Source of the DNA: Streptacidiphilus rugosus AM-16
GTDB taxonomy: Bacteria > Actinomycetota > Actinomycetes > Streptomycetales > Streptomycetaceae
NCBI RefSeq assembly: GCF_000744655.1
Contig: NZ_JQMJ01000004.1
Span: 3,720,001 to 3,784,000, forward strand
Reading direction: 5' to 3'
Length of the DNA stretch: 64,000 nt
Shown: positions 44,072 through 52,418 of the stretch, in pieces
How positions within the stretch are numbered: the first letter of the stretch is position 1
Layout of the letters: the number at the start of each line of letters is the position of its first letter
Notes under the pieces: model-generated
What the model saw: the letters and a program-made list of their open reading frames with translations, nothing else
Databases searched by the model: none
What the model was told of the DNA's origin: nothing
Program-made: the position numbers and the translations under genes

Positions 44072-45009
44072 CGGCCGTCCTCCGGTTCTTGGGTCAGGGC
44101 GAGGAAGGCGGCCTCCAGCGGCGAGACCACGGGCGCGACCTCGCGGACCGCGATGTCGGCCGCCACCAGCGCCGCGACCAGCCCCTCGACGGCGGGCGTC
44201 CGCGCCCGCACGACGAGCGCCTCGGCGCCGCGCCACAGCGCGGGTTCAGGGGCGACGCGGAGGCCGGGGATCCCCGAGGCCATGCGGCGGGCGGCGCGCG
44301 GGTCCGAGGTGAGCAGCCGGTGGTCCAGCTCGCGGTTCTCATCGGCCAGCTTGGCCGGCGGGCCGGAGAAGCGGACCCGTCCCGCGGCCAGGATGGTGAC
44401 CTCGGAGCAGAGCGATTCGAGGTCGTCCATGCGGTGGCTGGAGAGCACGACGGTGGCGCCCGCAGCGGCGAGCCGGGTGAGGACTGCGTGGACGTGGTTC
44501 TTTCCCGCGGGATCGAGGCCGTTGGCGGGCTCGTCGAGCACCAGCAGCCGGGGTTCGGTGAGCAGCGCGGCGGCCAGTCCGAGGCGCTGACGCATGCCCA
44601 GGGAGAAGCCGCGGGCCCGGTCGTCGGAGACATCGGTGAGACCGACCTCGCCGAGCACGTCGTCGATCCGCTTCGAGCGGGCGTCCAGGCCGTGCAGGGC
44701 GGCCAGAGCGGCGAGATTCTGCCGTGCGGTCAGCGAGGGGTACAGGCCAGGGCCGTCCACGAAGCCGGCAACGCCGCGGGGCGCGGCGAGCGCCCGTCCG
44801 GCGGGCCGGCCCAGCACTTCGAGGCTACCGCCGTCCGCGACGGCGAGGCCGAGCAGCAGGCCGAGCAGCGTCGTCTTGCCGGCGCCGTTGGGCCCGAGCA
44901 GGCCGTGGATCTGGCCGGGGGCGAGATCCAGGTCGACTCCGTCCAGGGCGACGACGTCGCCGAAGCACTTGGTCACCCCACGAGCCCGTGCCGCACGTTG
45001 CGTATCCAT
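44068..45009 (-). CDS. ABC-2 type transporter ATPase
   Basis: 313 residues: Walker A GPNGAGKTT (about 39-47), signature FSLGMRQRLGLAAALL, Walker B LLVLDEPANGLDP, H-loop SSHRMDDLES. It is the first gene of a tightly overlapping three-gene operon (ATPase, permease, phosphoesterase). Such exporters handle drugs, lipids or peptides; substrate unknown. Confidence 0.92.
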   Translation of the reverse strand: MDTQRAARARGVTKCFGDVVALDGVDLDLAPGQIHGLLGPNGAGKTTLLGLLLGLAVADGGSLEVLGRPAGRALAAPRGVAGFVDGPGLYPSLTARQNLAALAALHGLDARSKRIDDVLGEVGLTDVSDDRARGFSLGMRQRLGLAAALLTEPRLLVLDEPANGLDPAGKNHVHAVLTRLAAAGATVVLSSHRMDDLESLCSEVTILAAGRVRFSGPPAKLADENRELDHRLLTSDPRAARRMASGIPGLRVAPEPALWRGAEALVVRARTPAVEGLVAALVAADIAVREVAPVVSPLEAAFLALTQEPEDGR

Positions 45010-45271
45010 AGCCCCCCGTCTCGCAGGCCCGGGGAAAACCTAGGACTCGTCAGAACACGCTCAGGGACGCTCGCCTGAACGTTCGTGGAACGGAGGGCGA
45101 CCTACTGCCGGGCGGACCGGCCGTCTACGCACGATACGCCCCACGGGCCCCTTCGGGTCACCGCCGCACCGACGGGGCGGGGCGTGCGGTGCGCCTGCTG
45201 CTGTGCTCCATCGGTATGGCTGTGGGAGTGTCCTGCGCGGTTCCGCCGAAGCGGGCAGCTGATGGTGAGTC

Positions 45272-46492
45272 ATGACTCGTAAGAGAACCGCACTGACGTG
45301 CGCCACCGCGCTGCTGCTCTCCTGTGCCCCCTTCCTCGCGGGGGCCGCCGCGCCCGCCGACGCGTCGCCGGGAGGCGACCGCGACTGCGCCGCCTCGCGG
45401 GGCCCCGTGCACGGCGAGGCGCGCGCCGTCGTCGACGCCGTCACGAAGGCCCAGCACGATCTGAAGCTCCGGGCCGTCGTGGTGCGGGTGACCCAGGACG
45501 GCCACGACGTGTGGACCGGCGCGCTCGGCCCCTCGATGACCGGCGTGCCCGCCCGCACCGACATGCGCTTCCGTGCGGGTTCGGTCGCCATCACCTACAT
45601 GGGGACGATCCTGCTGCAGCTGGCCGACGAGAAGCGGATCAGCCTCGACGACAAGATCTCGCGCTGGCTCCCCGAGGTGCCGCACGCGAACGAGATCACC
45701 CTCCGGATGCTCGGCGACACCACCAGCGGCTACCAGGACTACGTCAAGAACCCCGCCTTCGCCGCCCGGATCCCGGTCGACCCGTTCAAGCAGTGGACCT
45801 CGAAGGAACTGCTGGGCTACACGAACCCGAAGACCCTGCTCTACAAGCCGGGCACCAACTTCAGCTACGCGCACGGCAACTTCCTGCTGCTGGGGCAGGC
45901 GCTGGAGCGGATCACCCACACCCGGCTCGACCGCCTGCTGGAGCAGCGCATCTACCGCCCGCTCGGGCTGCGGTCGACTTCGAACAGCTTCACCCCCGAC
46001 ATCCCCTCCCCCGTACTGCACGCCTTCACCAGCGGGCGCGGCCCGTACGAGGAGTCGACGTACTGGAACCCGTCCTGGACCACGGCGCCGGGCGCGGTCA
46101 TCACCCAGGACGTCTGCGACCTGGCCCGCTCGGCCGCCGGGATCGGAGCGGGGCGGACGCTGACCCAGCAGGGTTACCGGACGCTGCTCGACCCGGGCAC
46201 GATCGGCCTGGGCAAGAAGACCAAGCAGTGCCCGTTCTGCTTCCCGCAGACCAAGGCGGCGCACTTCGGCATGTCCGTGATCGTGGTCAACAACTGGCTC
46301 TTCCAGAACCCCTCGTTCACCGGCTACGCGGCGATCATGGCGTACCTGCCGTCCAAGCACCTGTCGATCGCGGTCGCCGCGACGGACTCGCCGAACTCCG
46401 ACCCCACGGTCACCAACCTGGCCCAGAACGTCGCCGAGGCGATCTCCAAGCCCCTGGTGCCGAACAACCCGCTGACCGTGGGTCCCTTCTGA
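45272..46492 (+). CDS. Serine-hydrolase-fold protein lacking the catalytic residues
   Basis: 406 residues, signal peptide about 1-30. Overall layout is that of class C beta-lactamase/D-Ala-D-Ala carboxypeptidase (LLQLADEKRISLDDKISRWLPEVPHANEITLRMLGDTTSGYQDY, KPGTNFSYAHGNFLLLG). However, the SxxK motif reads S104-V-A-I107 (lysine lost), YxN reads Y199-A-H201, and the late HxG reads NPSFTG. It is otherwise full length and well conserved, so it may be a binding protein or sensor rather than an enzyme. ATG chosen after a weak GGTGAG. Confidence 0.82.
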   Translation: MTRKRTALTCATALLLSCAPFLAGAAAPADASPGGDRDCAASRGPVHGEARAVVDAVTKAQHDLKLRAVVVRVTQDGHDVWTGALGPSMTGVPARTDMRFRAGSVAITYMGTILLQLADEKRISLDDKISRWLPEVPHANEITLRMLGDTTSGYQDYVKNPAFAARIPVDPFKQWTSKELLGYTNPKTLLYKPGTNFSYAHGNFLLLGQALERITHTRLDRLLEQRIYRPLGLRSTSNSFTPDIPSPVLHAFTSGRGPYEESTYWNPSWTTAPGAVITQDVCDLARSAAGIGAGRTLTQQGYRTLLDPGTIGLGKKTKQCPFCFPQTKAAHFGMSVIVVNNWLFQNPSFTGYAAIMAYLPSKHLSIAVAATDSPNSDPTVTNLAQNVAEAISKPLVPNNPLTVGPF

Positions 46493-46566
46493 GCCCAGCG
46501 GTTCCGGCGACAGTCCTTCCGTGATCGTTTGCGAGCACCCGCAATGTGCATTTGCATATATCCCGC

Positions 46567-46591
46567 GTGTGCAATTATTGTGAATGCACAC
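46567..46591. promoter_or_regulatory. Inverted repeat in the MFS exporter promoter
   Basis: GTGTGCA (46,567-46,573) and TGCACAC (46,585-46,591) are exact complements 11 bases apart, 38 bp before the MFS start. A further AATGTGCATTTGCATAT lies at 46,543-46,559. This AT-rich island in GC-rich DNA looks like an operator; no regulator gene is adjacent. Confidence 0.5.
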
Positions 46592-46629
46592 TAGGTGCCC
46601 ACTCAAGCAATCACGGAAGGGTCGAGCCC

Positions 46630-47841
46630 ATGCCTCTCGCACTCCTCGCACTCGCCATCGGGGCCTTCGGAATAGGCACCACCGAGTTCGTGGTCATGGG
46701 TCTGCTGCCGCAGATCGCCGGGGACTTCCACACCTCCGTTCCCACCGCCGGTCTGCTGGTCACCGGCTACGCGCTCGGCGTCGTGGCCGGCGCGCCGCTG
46801 ATGACCGCGCTGGGCGCCAGGGTCAGCCGCAAGCGGATGCTCATGCTGCTCATGGGGCTGTTCACGGTCGGCAACGTGCTCTCCGCGCTCGCACCGAGCT
46901 TCCCGCTGATGCTGGCCGGGCGCGTCGTGACCTCGCTGGCACACGGCGCCTTCTTCGGCATCGGCGCCGTCGTCGCCGCCGACCTGGTCGCCCCGACCAG
47001 GAAGGCCGGCGCCATCGCCACCATGTTCACCGGCCTCACCGTCGCCAACGTGGTCGGCGTGCCGCTGGGCACCTTCGTCGGCCAGGCCGTCGGCTGGCGC
47101 GCGACCTTCGGCGGCGTCGCCGCCCTCGGCCTGCTGGGGCTGCTCGGCATCGCGCGGCTCGTACCCGCGCTGCCCCGCCCGGAGGGCACCCGCCTGCGCC
47201 GCGAGCTGGCCGCGTTGCGCAACGTCCAGGTCGTCCTGGCGATGGCCATGACCGTGCTCGGCTTCGGCGGCGTCTTCGCCGCGATCACCTACATCGCGCC
47301 GATGACGACCCACGTCGCCGGCTACTCCGAGGGCGCGGTCACCTGGCTGCTGGTGCTGTTCGGCGTCGGGATGTTCCTGGGCAACCTGCTGGGCGGCCGC
47401 TACGCCGACCGCAGGCTGATGCCGATGCTCTTCGTCACCCTCGGCGGACTCGCGGTGGTGCTGGCGCTGTTCACCCTCACCGCGCACAGCAAGGTCCTCA
47501 CCGCCGTCACGATCCTGCTGGTCGGAGCGCTGGGCTTCGCCACCGTCCCCCCGCTCCAGAAGCGGGTGCTCGACCAGGCCCACGGCGCGCCCACGTTGGC
47601 CTCGGCCGTCAACATCGGCGCCTTCAACCTCGGCAACGCGCTCGCCGCGTGGCTCGGCGGGCTCGTCATCTCCGCCGGGCTCGGCTGGACCGCCCCGAAC
47701 TGGGTCGGCGCGCTGCTGGCCGCCTCCGCGCTGGTCCTGGCCGCCTGGTCCGCCGCCCTCGAACGCCGCGGCTCCCGCCGCGCCGAGGCGGCCGTCGCAC
47801 CGGACGCGGCGGCCCCCCGCCCCGCCCTCCACCACGTCTGA
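46630..47841 (+). CDS. MFS transporter, AraJ/drug-efflux type
   Basis: 403 residues, 12 membrane segments. The opening LALAIGAFGIGTTEFVVMGLLPQIAGDF and the loop GARVSRKRMLMLLMG are typical of the DHA1 arabinose-efflux/chloramphenicol-resistance group. ATG at 46,630 follows GAAGG. The aldo/keto reductase gene follows after 34 bp, a common pairing for detoxification modules. Confidence 0.9.
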   Translation: MPLALLALAIGAFGIGTTEFVVMGLLPQIAGDFHTSVPTAGLLVTGYALGVVAGAPLMTALGARVSRKRMLMLLMGLFTVGNVLSALAPSFPLMLAGRVVTSLAHGAFFGIGAVVAADLVAPTRKAGAIATMFTGLTVANVVGVPLGTFVGQAVGWRATFGGVAALGLLGLLGIARLVPALPRPEGTRLRRELAALRNVQVVLAMAMTVLGFGGVFAAITYIAPMTTHVAGYSEGAVTWLLVLFGVGMFLGNLLGGRYADRRLMPMLFVTLGGLAVVLALFTLTAHSKVLTAVTILLVGALGFATVPPLQKRVLDQAHGAPTLASAVNIGAFNLGNALAAWLGGLVISAGLGWTAPNWVGALLAASALVLAAWSAALERRGSRRAEAAVAPDAAAPRPALHHV

Positions 47842-47875
47842 CCCTCCCCCACTCCCGCAGAGGAAAGACCGCACC

Positions 47876-48706
47876 ATGACCACCCCGGCCGTCCCCACCG
47901 TCACCCTCGACAACGGCGTCGCGATCCCCCAACTCGGCTTCGGCGTCTTCCAGATCCCGGACGACGAGACCACCGCGGCCGTCACCACCGCCCTGGAGGC
48001 CGGCTACCGCAGCATCGACACCGCCGCGATCTACGGCAACGAGGCCGGCGTCGGCCGCGCCCTCGCCGCCTCGGGACTCCCCCGCGAGGAACTCTTCGTC
48101 ACCACCAAGCTGTGGAACGCCGACCAGGGCTACGACGCCACGCTGCGCGCCTTCGACGCGAGCCTGGCCGCGCTGGGTCTGGACCATGTGGACCTCTACC
48201 TGATCCACTGGCCGGCCCCGGCCCGCGACCTCTACCCGGACTCCTGGCGCGCGATCGCCCGCCTCACCGCCGAGGGCCGCGTGCGCGCCGCCGGCGTCTC
48301 CAACTTCCAGCCCGCGCACCTGCGGCGACTGATCGACGGCAGCGGCCTCGTACCCGCCGTCAACCAGATCGAACTCCATCCCGGCCTCCAGCAGTCCGAA
48401 CTGCGGGCCTTCCACGCCGCCCACGGCATCGCCACCGAGGCCTGGAGCCCACTCGCCCAGGGCGCGGTCCTGGACGACGCCGTGGTCACCGCCATCGCCG
48501 CCCGCACCGGCAAGTCCCCCGCCCAGGTCGTCCTCCGCTGGCACCTCCAGCTCGGCACGATCGTCATCCCCAAGTCGGTCACCCCGTCCCGGATCCGCGA
48601 GAACCTCGACGTCTTCGACTTCGCCCTCACCGACGCCGACCTCTCCGCCCTCTCCACCACCGACCGCTCCCTGCGCACCGGCCCCGACCCCGACACCTTC
48701 AACTGA
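47876..48706 (+). CDS. Aldo/keto reductase (2,5-diketogluconate reductase type)
   Basis: 276 residues with the full catalytic tetrad: D48 and Y53 in SIDTAAIYGNE, K78 in TTKLW, H111 in IHWP. NADPH-binding tail IPKSVTPSRIRENLDVFDF. It reduces carbonyls in the cytoplasm. RBS AGAGGAAAG upstream; likely cotranscribed with the MFS gene. Confidence 0.93.
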   Translation: MTTPAVPTVTLDNGVAIPQLGFGVFQIPDDETTAAVTTALEAGYRSIDTAAIYGNEAGVGRALAASGLPREELFVTTKLWNADQGYDATLRAFDASLAALGLDHVDLYLIHWPAPARDLYPDSWRAIARLTAEGRVRAAGVSNFQPAHLRRLIDGSGLVPAVNQIELHPGLQQSELRAFHAAHGIATEAWSPLAQGAVLDDAVVTAIAARTGKSPAQVVLRWHLQLGTIVIPKSVTPSRIRENLDVFDFALTDADLSALSTTDRSLRTGPDPDTFN

Positions 48707-48765
48707 GCCGACGCCTCGGAGGGATCCGGTTGTCCCCGACACCGGGGTACGTGAATGATCTCCGC

Positions 48766-49146
48766 ATGAGCCAGTACTTCGAGCTGGGCGGGCAAACCCT
48801 GTGGAACCCGTCCAACGGCGTGGCGCGGATGTTCCTGCGTCAGGTCGCCGTCTTCGAGACCGAGCTCGGCCTTCCCTCCGGCATCGGCGAGATGCGGGAC
48901 GACGAGTGCCAGATCGACCCGGCGGCATACGCGGCGTTCGTCGACAGCCTGCTTGCCCGGCACGTGCGAACGACCCACGCCGTCCTGATCGCCCTGTCCG
49001 AGGGCTTCGTCACGACGGTGCTGGTCCTGGCCGAGCGGGCCGGGATCGAGCCCGGCCGGCCGGATGGCGGAGCCGCGGGCGTTCGGGAGGAGATGGCCCG
49101 GCTTCGGGAGGCGTCCCGCGCGCTGGGCGAGAGCATGGCCCGCTGA
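48766..49146 (+). CDS. DUF6086-like protein
   Basis: 126 residues. MSQYFELGGQTLWNPSNGVARMFLRQ and DDECQIDPAAYAAFVDSLL match the Streptomyces family I recall as DUF6086; function unknown. No signal or membrane segment. The upstream sequence lacks a clear ribosome site. It converges with the VWA gene 12 bp away. Confidence 0.75.
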   Translation: MSQYFELGGQTLWNPSNGVARMFLRQVAVFETELGLPSGIGEMRDDECQIDPAAYAAFVDSLLARHVRTTHAVLIALSEGFVTTVLVLAERAGIEPGRPDGGAAGVREEMARLREASRALGESMAR

Positions 49147-49158
49147 GCGGCCGCCGCG

Positions 49159-50976
49159 TCAGCTCAGGTGGAAGAGCGGGCCCCTGGGGGTGAAGGGGAG
49201 GGAGGCGCCGCGGGGGAGGAGGTAGGCGTGGTCGCGGGCGCGGATGCGGAGGACGTCGCAGTCGCCGTCGGTGATGATCAGGAGCGGGGCGGTGGGTGGG
49301 AAGTCCGGGGCGCGGGTGAGGAGGTCGACCCCCGGTTGGAGGACGGTGCCGCCGCGGCCGTGGACGCGGACGCGGCCGGCGATGTCGGCGACCGGGAGGT
49401 AGCCGGCGTCGTGGGGGGCGGCGTCGCAGAAGACCACGCGGGCGGCGGGAACGTCGCGGGAGGCCGCGTAGGAGGCGATCGCGCCCAGCGCCTTGCCCAG
49501 GAGGGTGCGGCTCATCGAGCCCGAGGTGTCCAGCAGGACGCCGAAGGTGCAGCGGGCCACCTCCTCCGGCGGGAAGTACCGTCCGGCGCGCGGGATGTCG
49601 GGGGTCGCGGACTGGCGGCGCGCCGGGCGGGCGTAGGACCGGACGGCTTCGGGGCGGGGCACGAACTCGTCGAACCAGCGGGCCAGACGCGCGTCCCACG
49701 GCAGCGGCGGCTGGGCCAGCGCGCGGATCTCCTCGACCAGACCGGCCGGCAGGAGGCCGCGGTCGCGCTGGTGCAGCTCGAAACCCTGCTGCAGGCCGCG
49801 GCGGTAGAACTCGTCCAGGTCCACGAAGGTCCCGCCGCGCCCGTCGCGCGGCAGCGGCTCGCCGAGGATGTCGCCGAGGCCCTTGCCGCGCAGCGTGGCC
49901 AGGCGGCGCAGCCTCCGCTGGTCGCGGACGATGCGGTCGTAGACCTCCTCCGCGGACAGGCCCCGCAGCTCAGGGTCGTGCAGCAGCCCCTCCGGCATCT
50001 CGCCGACGCCCATCTCCAGCAGCCAGCCGTTGACGACATAGTCGGCGGCCACGTTGAACAGGTAGGGGTCGCGGCCGCCCGCCCGCTCGCCGTGGCGCAA
50101 CGCGGCGTGGAGCATCTCGTGGGCCAGGATGAAACGCCACTCCTCGTCGCCGTACCGGCGCAGCGGATTGACGTAGATCTCGCCCGCCTCGGCGTTGACG
50201 GCCGCGACGGAGATGCCGTGGGCCCGCGCCAGTTCGGCGTCGGCGACCAGGGTGAGGCCCGCGGCGAGGCCGCCGAGCAGCGGGTAGGATGAGACGAACC
50301 AGCTGAGCGCCCGCTCCCACGGGCGCTGCGGCAGGCGGGCGCCCGTGAGTTCCTGGCGGCGGCCCGCCGCCAGGTCCATCGCGGCGGAGACGGTGCTGGT
50401 GAGCGCGTGGGCGAAGGCGAGCGTCCAGTCCTGCGGACCTTGCCAGCCCGTCCACGGCTCGAGCACCTGGTCCGGCTCGGTCCCGGCGACCCCGCAGGCG
50501 GCGTACTCGGCCGGGATGCCGTCGCGCCGCCAGCGGGAGGTCAACTGCTCCTCGTCGGCGCCCGGATGGACAGCGGGGATCCCGTCGGGTGCGCGGCCCA
50601 CCCCGAAGGTCGCCAGGAAGCGGTTGACGACGGTGCAGCGCGCCGCGAGCTCGAACCTGTCGGGCTGGGTGCGCGCGCCGCGCAGGGCGGGGACGTGCCC
50701 GAATCCGAGGTGCAGCAGGGCGTGCGCGAGCGCCCACGCCCACTCCTCCGGCTCGGCGCGGCGACGCCGGTTGTGGTGCACCAGGCCGTTGGAGGTGACC
50801 ACCGCCCAACCGCGGTGCCCGTGGTGCGGGCAGACGTTCTCCGCCCGGGTGCAGAGCGTCACGGGGACGGCCGCCAGCGCGGTGTTGCGCTGGACCAGCG
50901 CCATCCCCGCGGCGAACGCGACGGCGGCCGGGTCCTGCTCAGGCTCCGACGCGCCGCCGCGACGCCGTGCGCTCAC
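49159..50976 (-). CDS. VWA-like protein with tandem metallopeptidase-type domains (DUF2201 family)
   Basis: 605 residues from GTG 50,976, overlapping the MoxR stop (GTGA). The active-looking HEMLH is at 286-290 (FILAHEMLHAALRHGERAGGRDPYLFNVAADYVVNGWLLEMGVGEMPEG split over 282-330) and the VWA MIDAS DTSGS at 483-487. Residues about 80-135 repeat the same pattern in degenerate form (LAHALLHLGFGH, FELAARCTVVNRFLATFGVG), with alanine where the catalytic Glu should be. So an inactive copy precedes the intact one. It probably works with the MoxR ATPase as a chaperone pair. It is about 190 residues longer than the VWA protein at 672-1922. Confidence 0.8.
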   Translation of the reverse strand: MSARRRGGASEPEQDPAAVAFAAGMALVQRNTALAAVPVTLCTRAENVCPHHGHRGWAVVTSNGLVHHNRRRRAEPEEWAWALAHALLHLGFGHVPALRGARTQPDRFELAARCTVVNRFLATFGVGRAPDGIPAVHPGADEEQLTSRWRRDGIPAEYAACGVAGTEPDQVLEPWTGWQGPQDWTLAFAHALTSTVSAAMDLAAGRRQELTGARLPQRPWERALSWFVSSYPLLGGLAAGLTLVADAELARAHGISVAAVNAEAGEIYVNPLRRYGDEEWRFILAHEMLHAALRHGERAGGRDPYLFNVAADYVVNGWLLEMGVGEMPEGLLHDPELRGLSAEEVYDRIVRDQRRLRRLATLRGKGLGDILGEPLPRDGRGGTFVDLDEFYRRGLQQGFELHQRDRGLLPAGLVEEIRALAQPPLPWDARLARWFDEFVPRPEAVRSYARPARRQSATPDIPRAGRYFPPEEVARCTFGVLLDTSGSMSRTLLGKALGAIASYAASRDVPAARVVFCDAAPHDAGYLPVADIAGRVRVHGRGGTVLQPGVDLLTRAPDFPPTAPLLIITDGDCDVLRIRARDHAYLLPRGASLPFTPRGPLFHLS

Positions 50977-52037
50977 CGACGCGCCTCGACCAGCCGCGGC
51001 ATGTCCCTGGCGGCCTCGATGAGGAACCACGCGGGGAGCACCGGACTGCCGTCCGGACCGTCCGCGATCACGGTCTGGGCGACCTCCACGGAGATCTCCG
51101 CGAGCTGCACCAGCAGCGACTTGGCCCGGTAGGCGGTCTGCCGGACCGAGGGCGAGGCGTGCTCCTTACTCGTGGGCAGCTGCTTGACCAGACGGCCCCG
51201 GAAGGCGTCGGCCAGGTAGAACAGCAGGTCCCTGTCCTCGATCCGGTTCGGCCACGAGGCGTCCCCCTTGAGGATCGCCTCCAGGCCGTAGGAGTGGCGG
51301 ACGATCTTCGCGTAGCCGCAGAACGACACCGCGTGGGCGGGCGTCAGGAGACCGTGGGTGAGCACCTTGAGCGTGGGCTCGTCCAGCGTCGGGCCGAAGG
51401 AGTGCAGCGCGTCGGAGAGCATGTGCCAGGCCCGCGGCGTGGAGAAGGGCTCCTCGGTCTTGGGCGGCGCGGACCACAGGTGGTCCGGGCGGTCACCGAG
51501 GTAGTCGGCGACCCACGGGTGGATCCCGCTCCCGGCCGCCCAGCCCAGCCAGTCCGTGGCGCTGGCCCGCAGATGGACGTGGACCAGCCGGTTGACCAGC
51601 GCGGAGGGCATCAGCCTGGCGAGCGCGCCGTCGGTGGCGCGGTTGCCCGCGCCGATGACGATGCTGCCGGCGGGCAGCTCGTAGGAGCCGATCCTGCGGT
51701 CCAGGATCAGCGAGTAGAAGGCCTTCTGAACGTCCGGAGTGGCCGCGTTGAGCTCGTCGAGGAAGAGGCAGTACGGCTCCTCGCGGGCGACGGCCTCGGG
51801 CGGGCAGAAGCGGGAGCGCCCCTCGGGGGTGATCTGCGGGACGCCGATCAGGTCCTCGGGTGCGAGCTGGGTCCCGAGCAGCGACACGCACTCCAGCCCG
51901 AGCGACTGGGCGAACTGGTTCACCAGCGAGGACTTTCCGATCCCCGGCGCGCCCCACAGGAACACGGGCCGCACCGTGGCCAGTCCGAGCAGCAGCTCGG
52001 GCACCTGCGACGAGGACACCGTGACGGAACTCTGCAC
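50973..52037 (-). CDS. MoxR-family AAA+ ATPase (second system)
   Basis: 354 residues. Walker A GAPGIGKS (29-36), Walker B LFLDEL (91-96), sensor-1 IVIGAGNRATD. It is clearly a different subfamily from the MoxR at 1919-3163 (shorter, different C-terminal half). It is coupled by GTGA overlap to the VWA/metallopeptidase gene. Family precedent suggests a hexameric chaperone. The preceding CACTCCTCG (minus strand GAGGAGTG) gives the ribosome site. Confidence 0.88.
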   Translation of the reverse strand: MQSSVTVSSSQVPELLLGLATVRPVFLWGAPGIGKSSLVNQFAQSLGLECVSLLGTQLAPEDLIGVPQITPEGRSRFCPPEAVAREEPYCLFLDELNAATPDVQKAFYSLILDRRIGSYELPAGSIVIGAGNRATDGALARLMPSALVNRLVHVHLRASATDWLGWAAGSGIHPWVADYLGDRPDHLWSAPPKTEEPFSTPRAWHMLSDALHSFGPTLDEPTLKVLTHGLLTPAHAVSFCGYAKIVRHSYGLEAILKGDASWPNRIEDRDLLFYLADAFRGRLVKQLPTSKEHASPSVRQTAYRAKSLLVQLAEISVEVAQTVIADGPDGSPVLPAWFLIEAARDMPRLVEARR

Positions 52038-52418
52038 AACACTCCTCGACGGGATTCGTCCGGCGCGACGGATGCCCGACCGGGACGCCAGTATGAATCG
52101 GGGAGTTGGAGCGACGCACCCGACTTTTGCGCCCGGCGGGGGGTCTCAGTCGGTGGCGGGGAGTGCGTAGCCGTGGTCCGGGGTGAGGATCGACGTGACG
52201 GCCCCCGCGGGAGGCTGCTCGGCTCGGAGCCGTTGTGACGGCGCCCGGTCCCCTCCCCGGCACGGTCGGACCGCCCCCGGCGAGTCCACCCGTACGGCCC
52301 CGGCAGCCCGGCCTTGGCGCCGGTGGGCCCGGGTCGTCACCGGGCCGGATCACGGCTCCAGATCTAGCATTGATCAAGGATGTCGTTCCGCCGACCCGAG
52401 ACGCGAGGAGGGACGCCG
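52038..52418. other. Gene-free divergent region
   Basis: About 380 bp between the MoxR gene and the membrane-protein gene. A minus-strand frame ending at 52,146 (LRAEQPPAGAVTSILTPDHGYALPATD) has ordinary-looking residues but no family, ribosome site or neighbour support and is not called. AT-richer bases TCTAGCATTGATC at 52,364-52,376 may belong to a promoter for the rightward gene. Confidence 0.4.

Noticed and set aside
52146-52340. 64-codon minus-strand frame ending PDHGYALPATD
   Set aside because: No ribosome site, no family and Arg-rich start; insufficient evidence for a gene.
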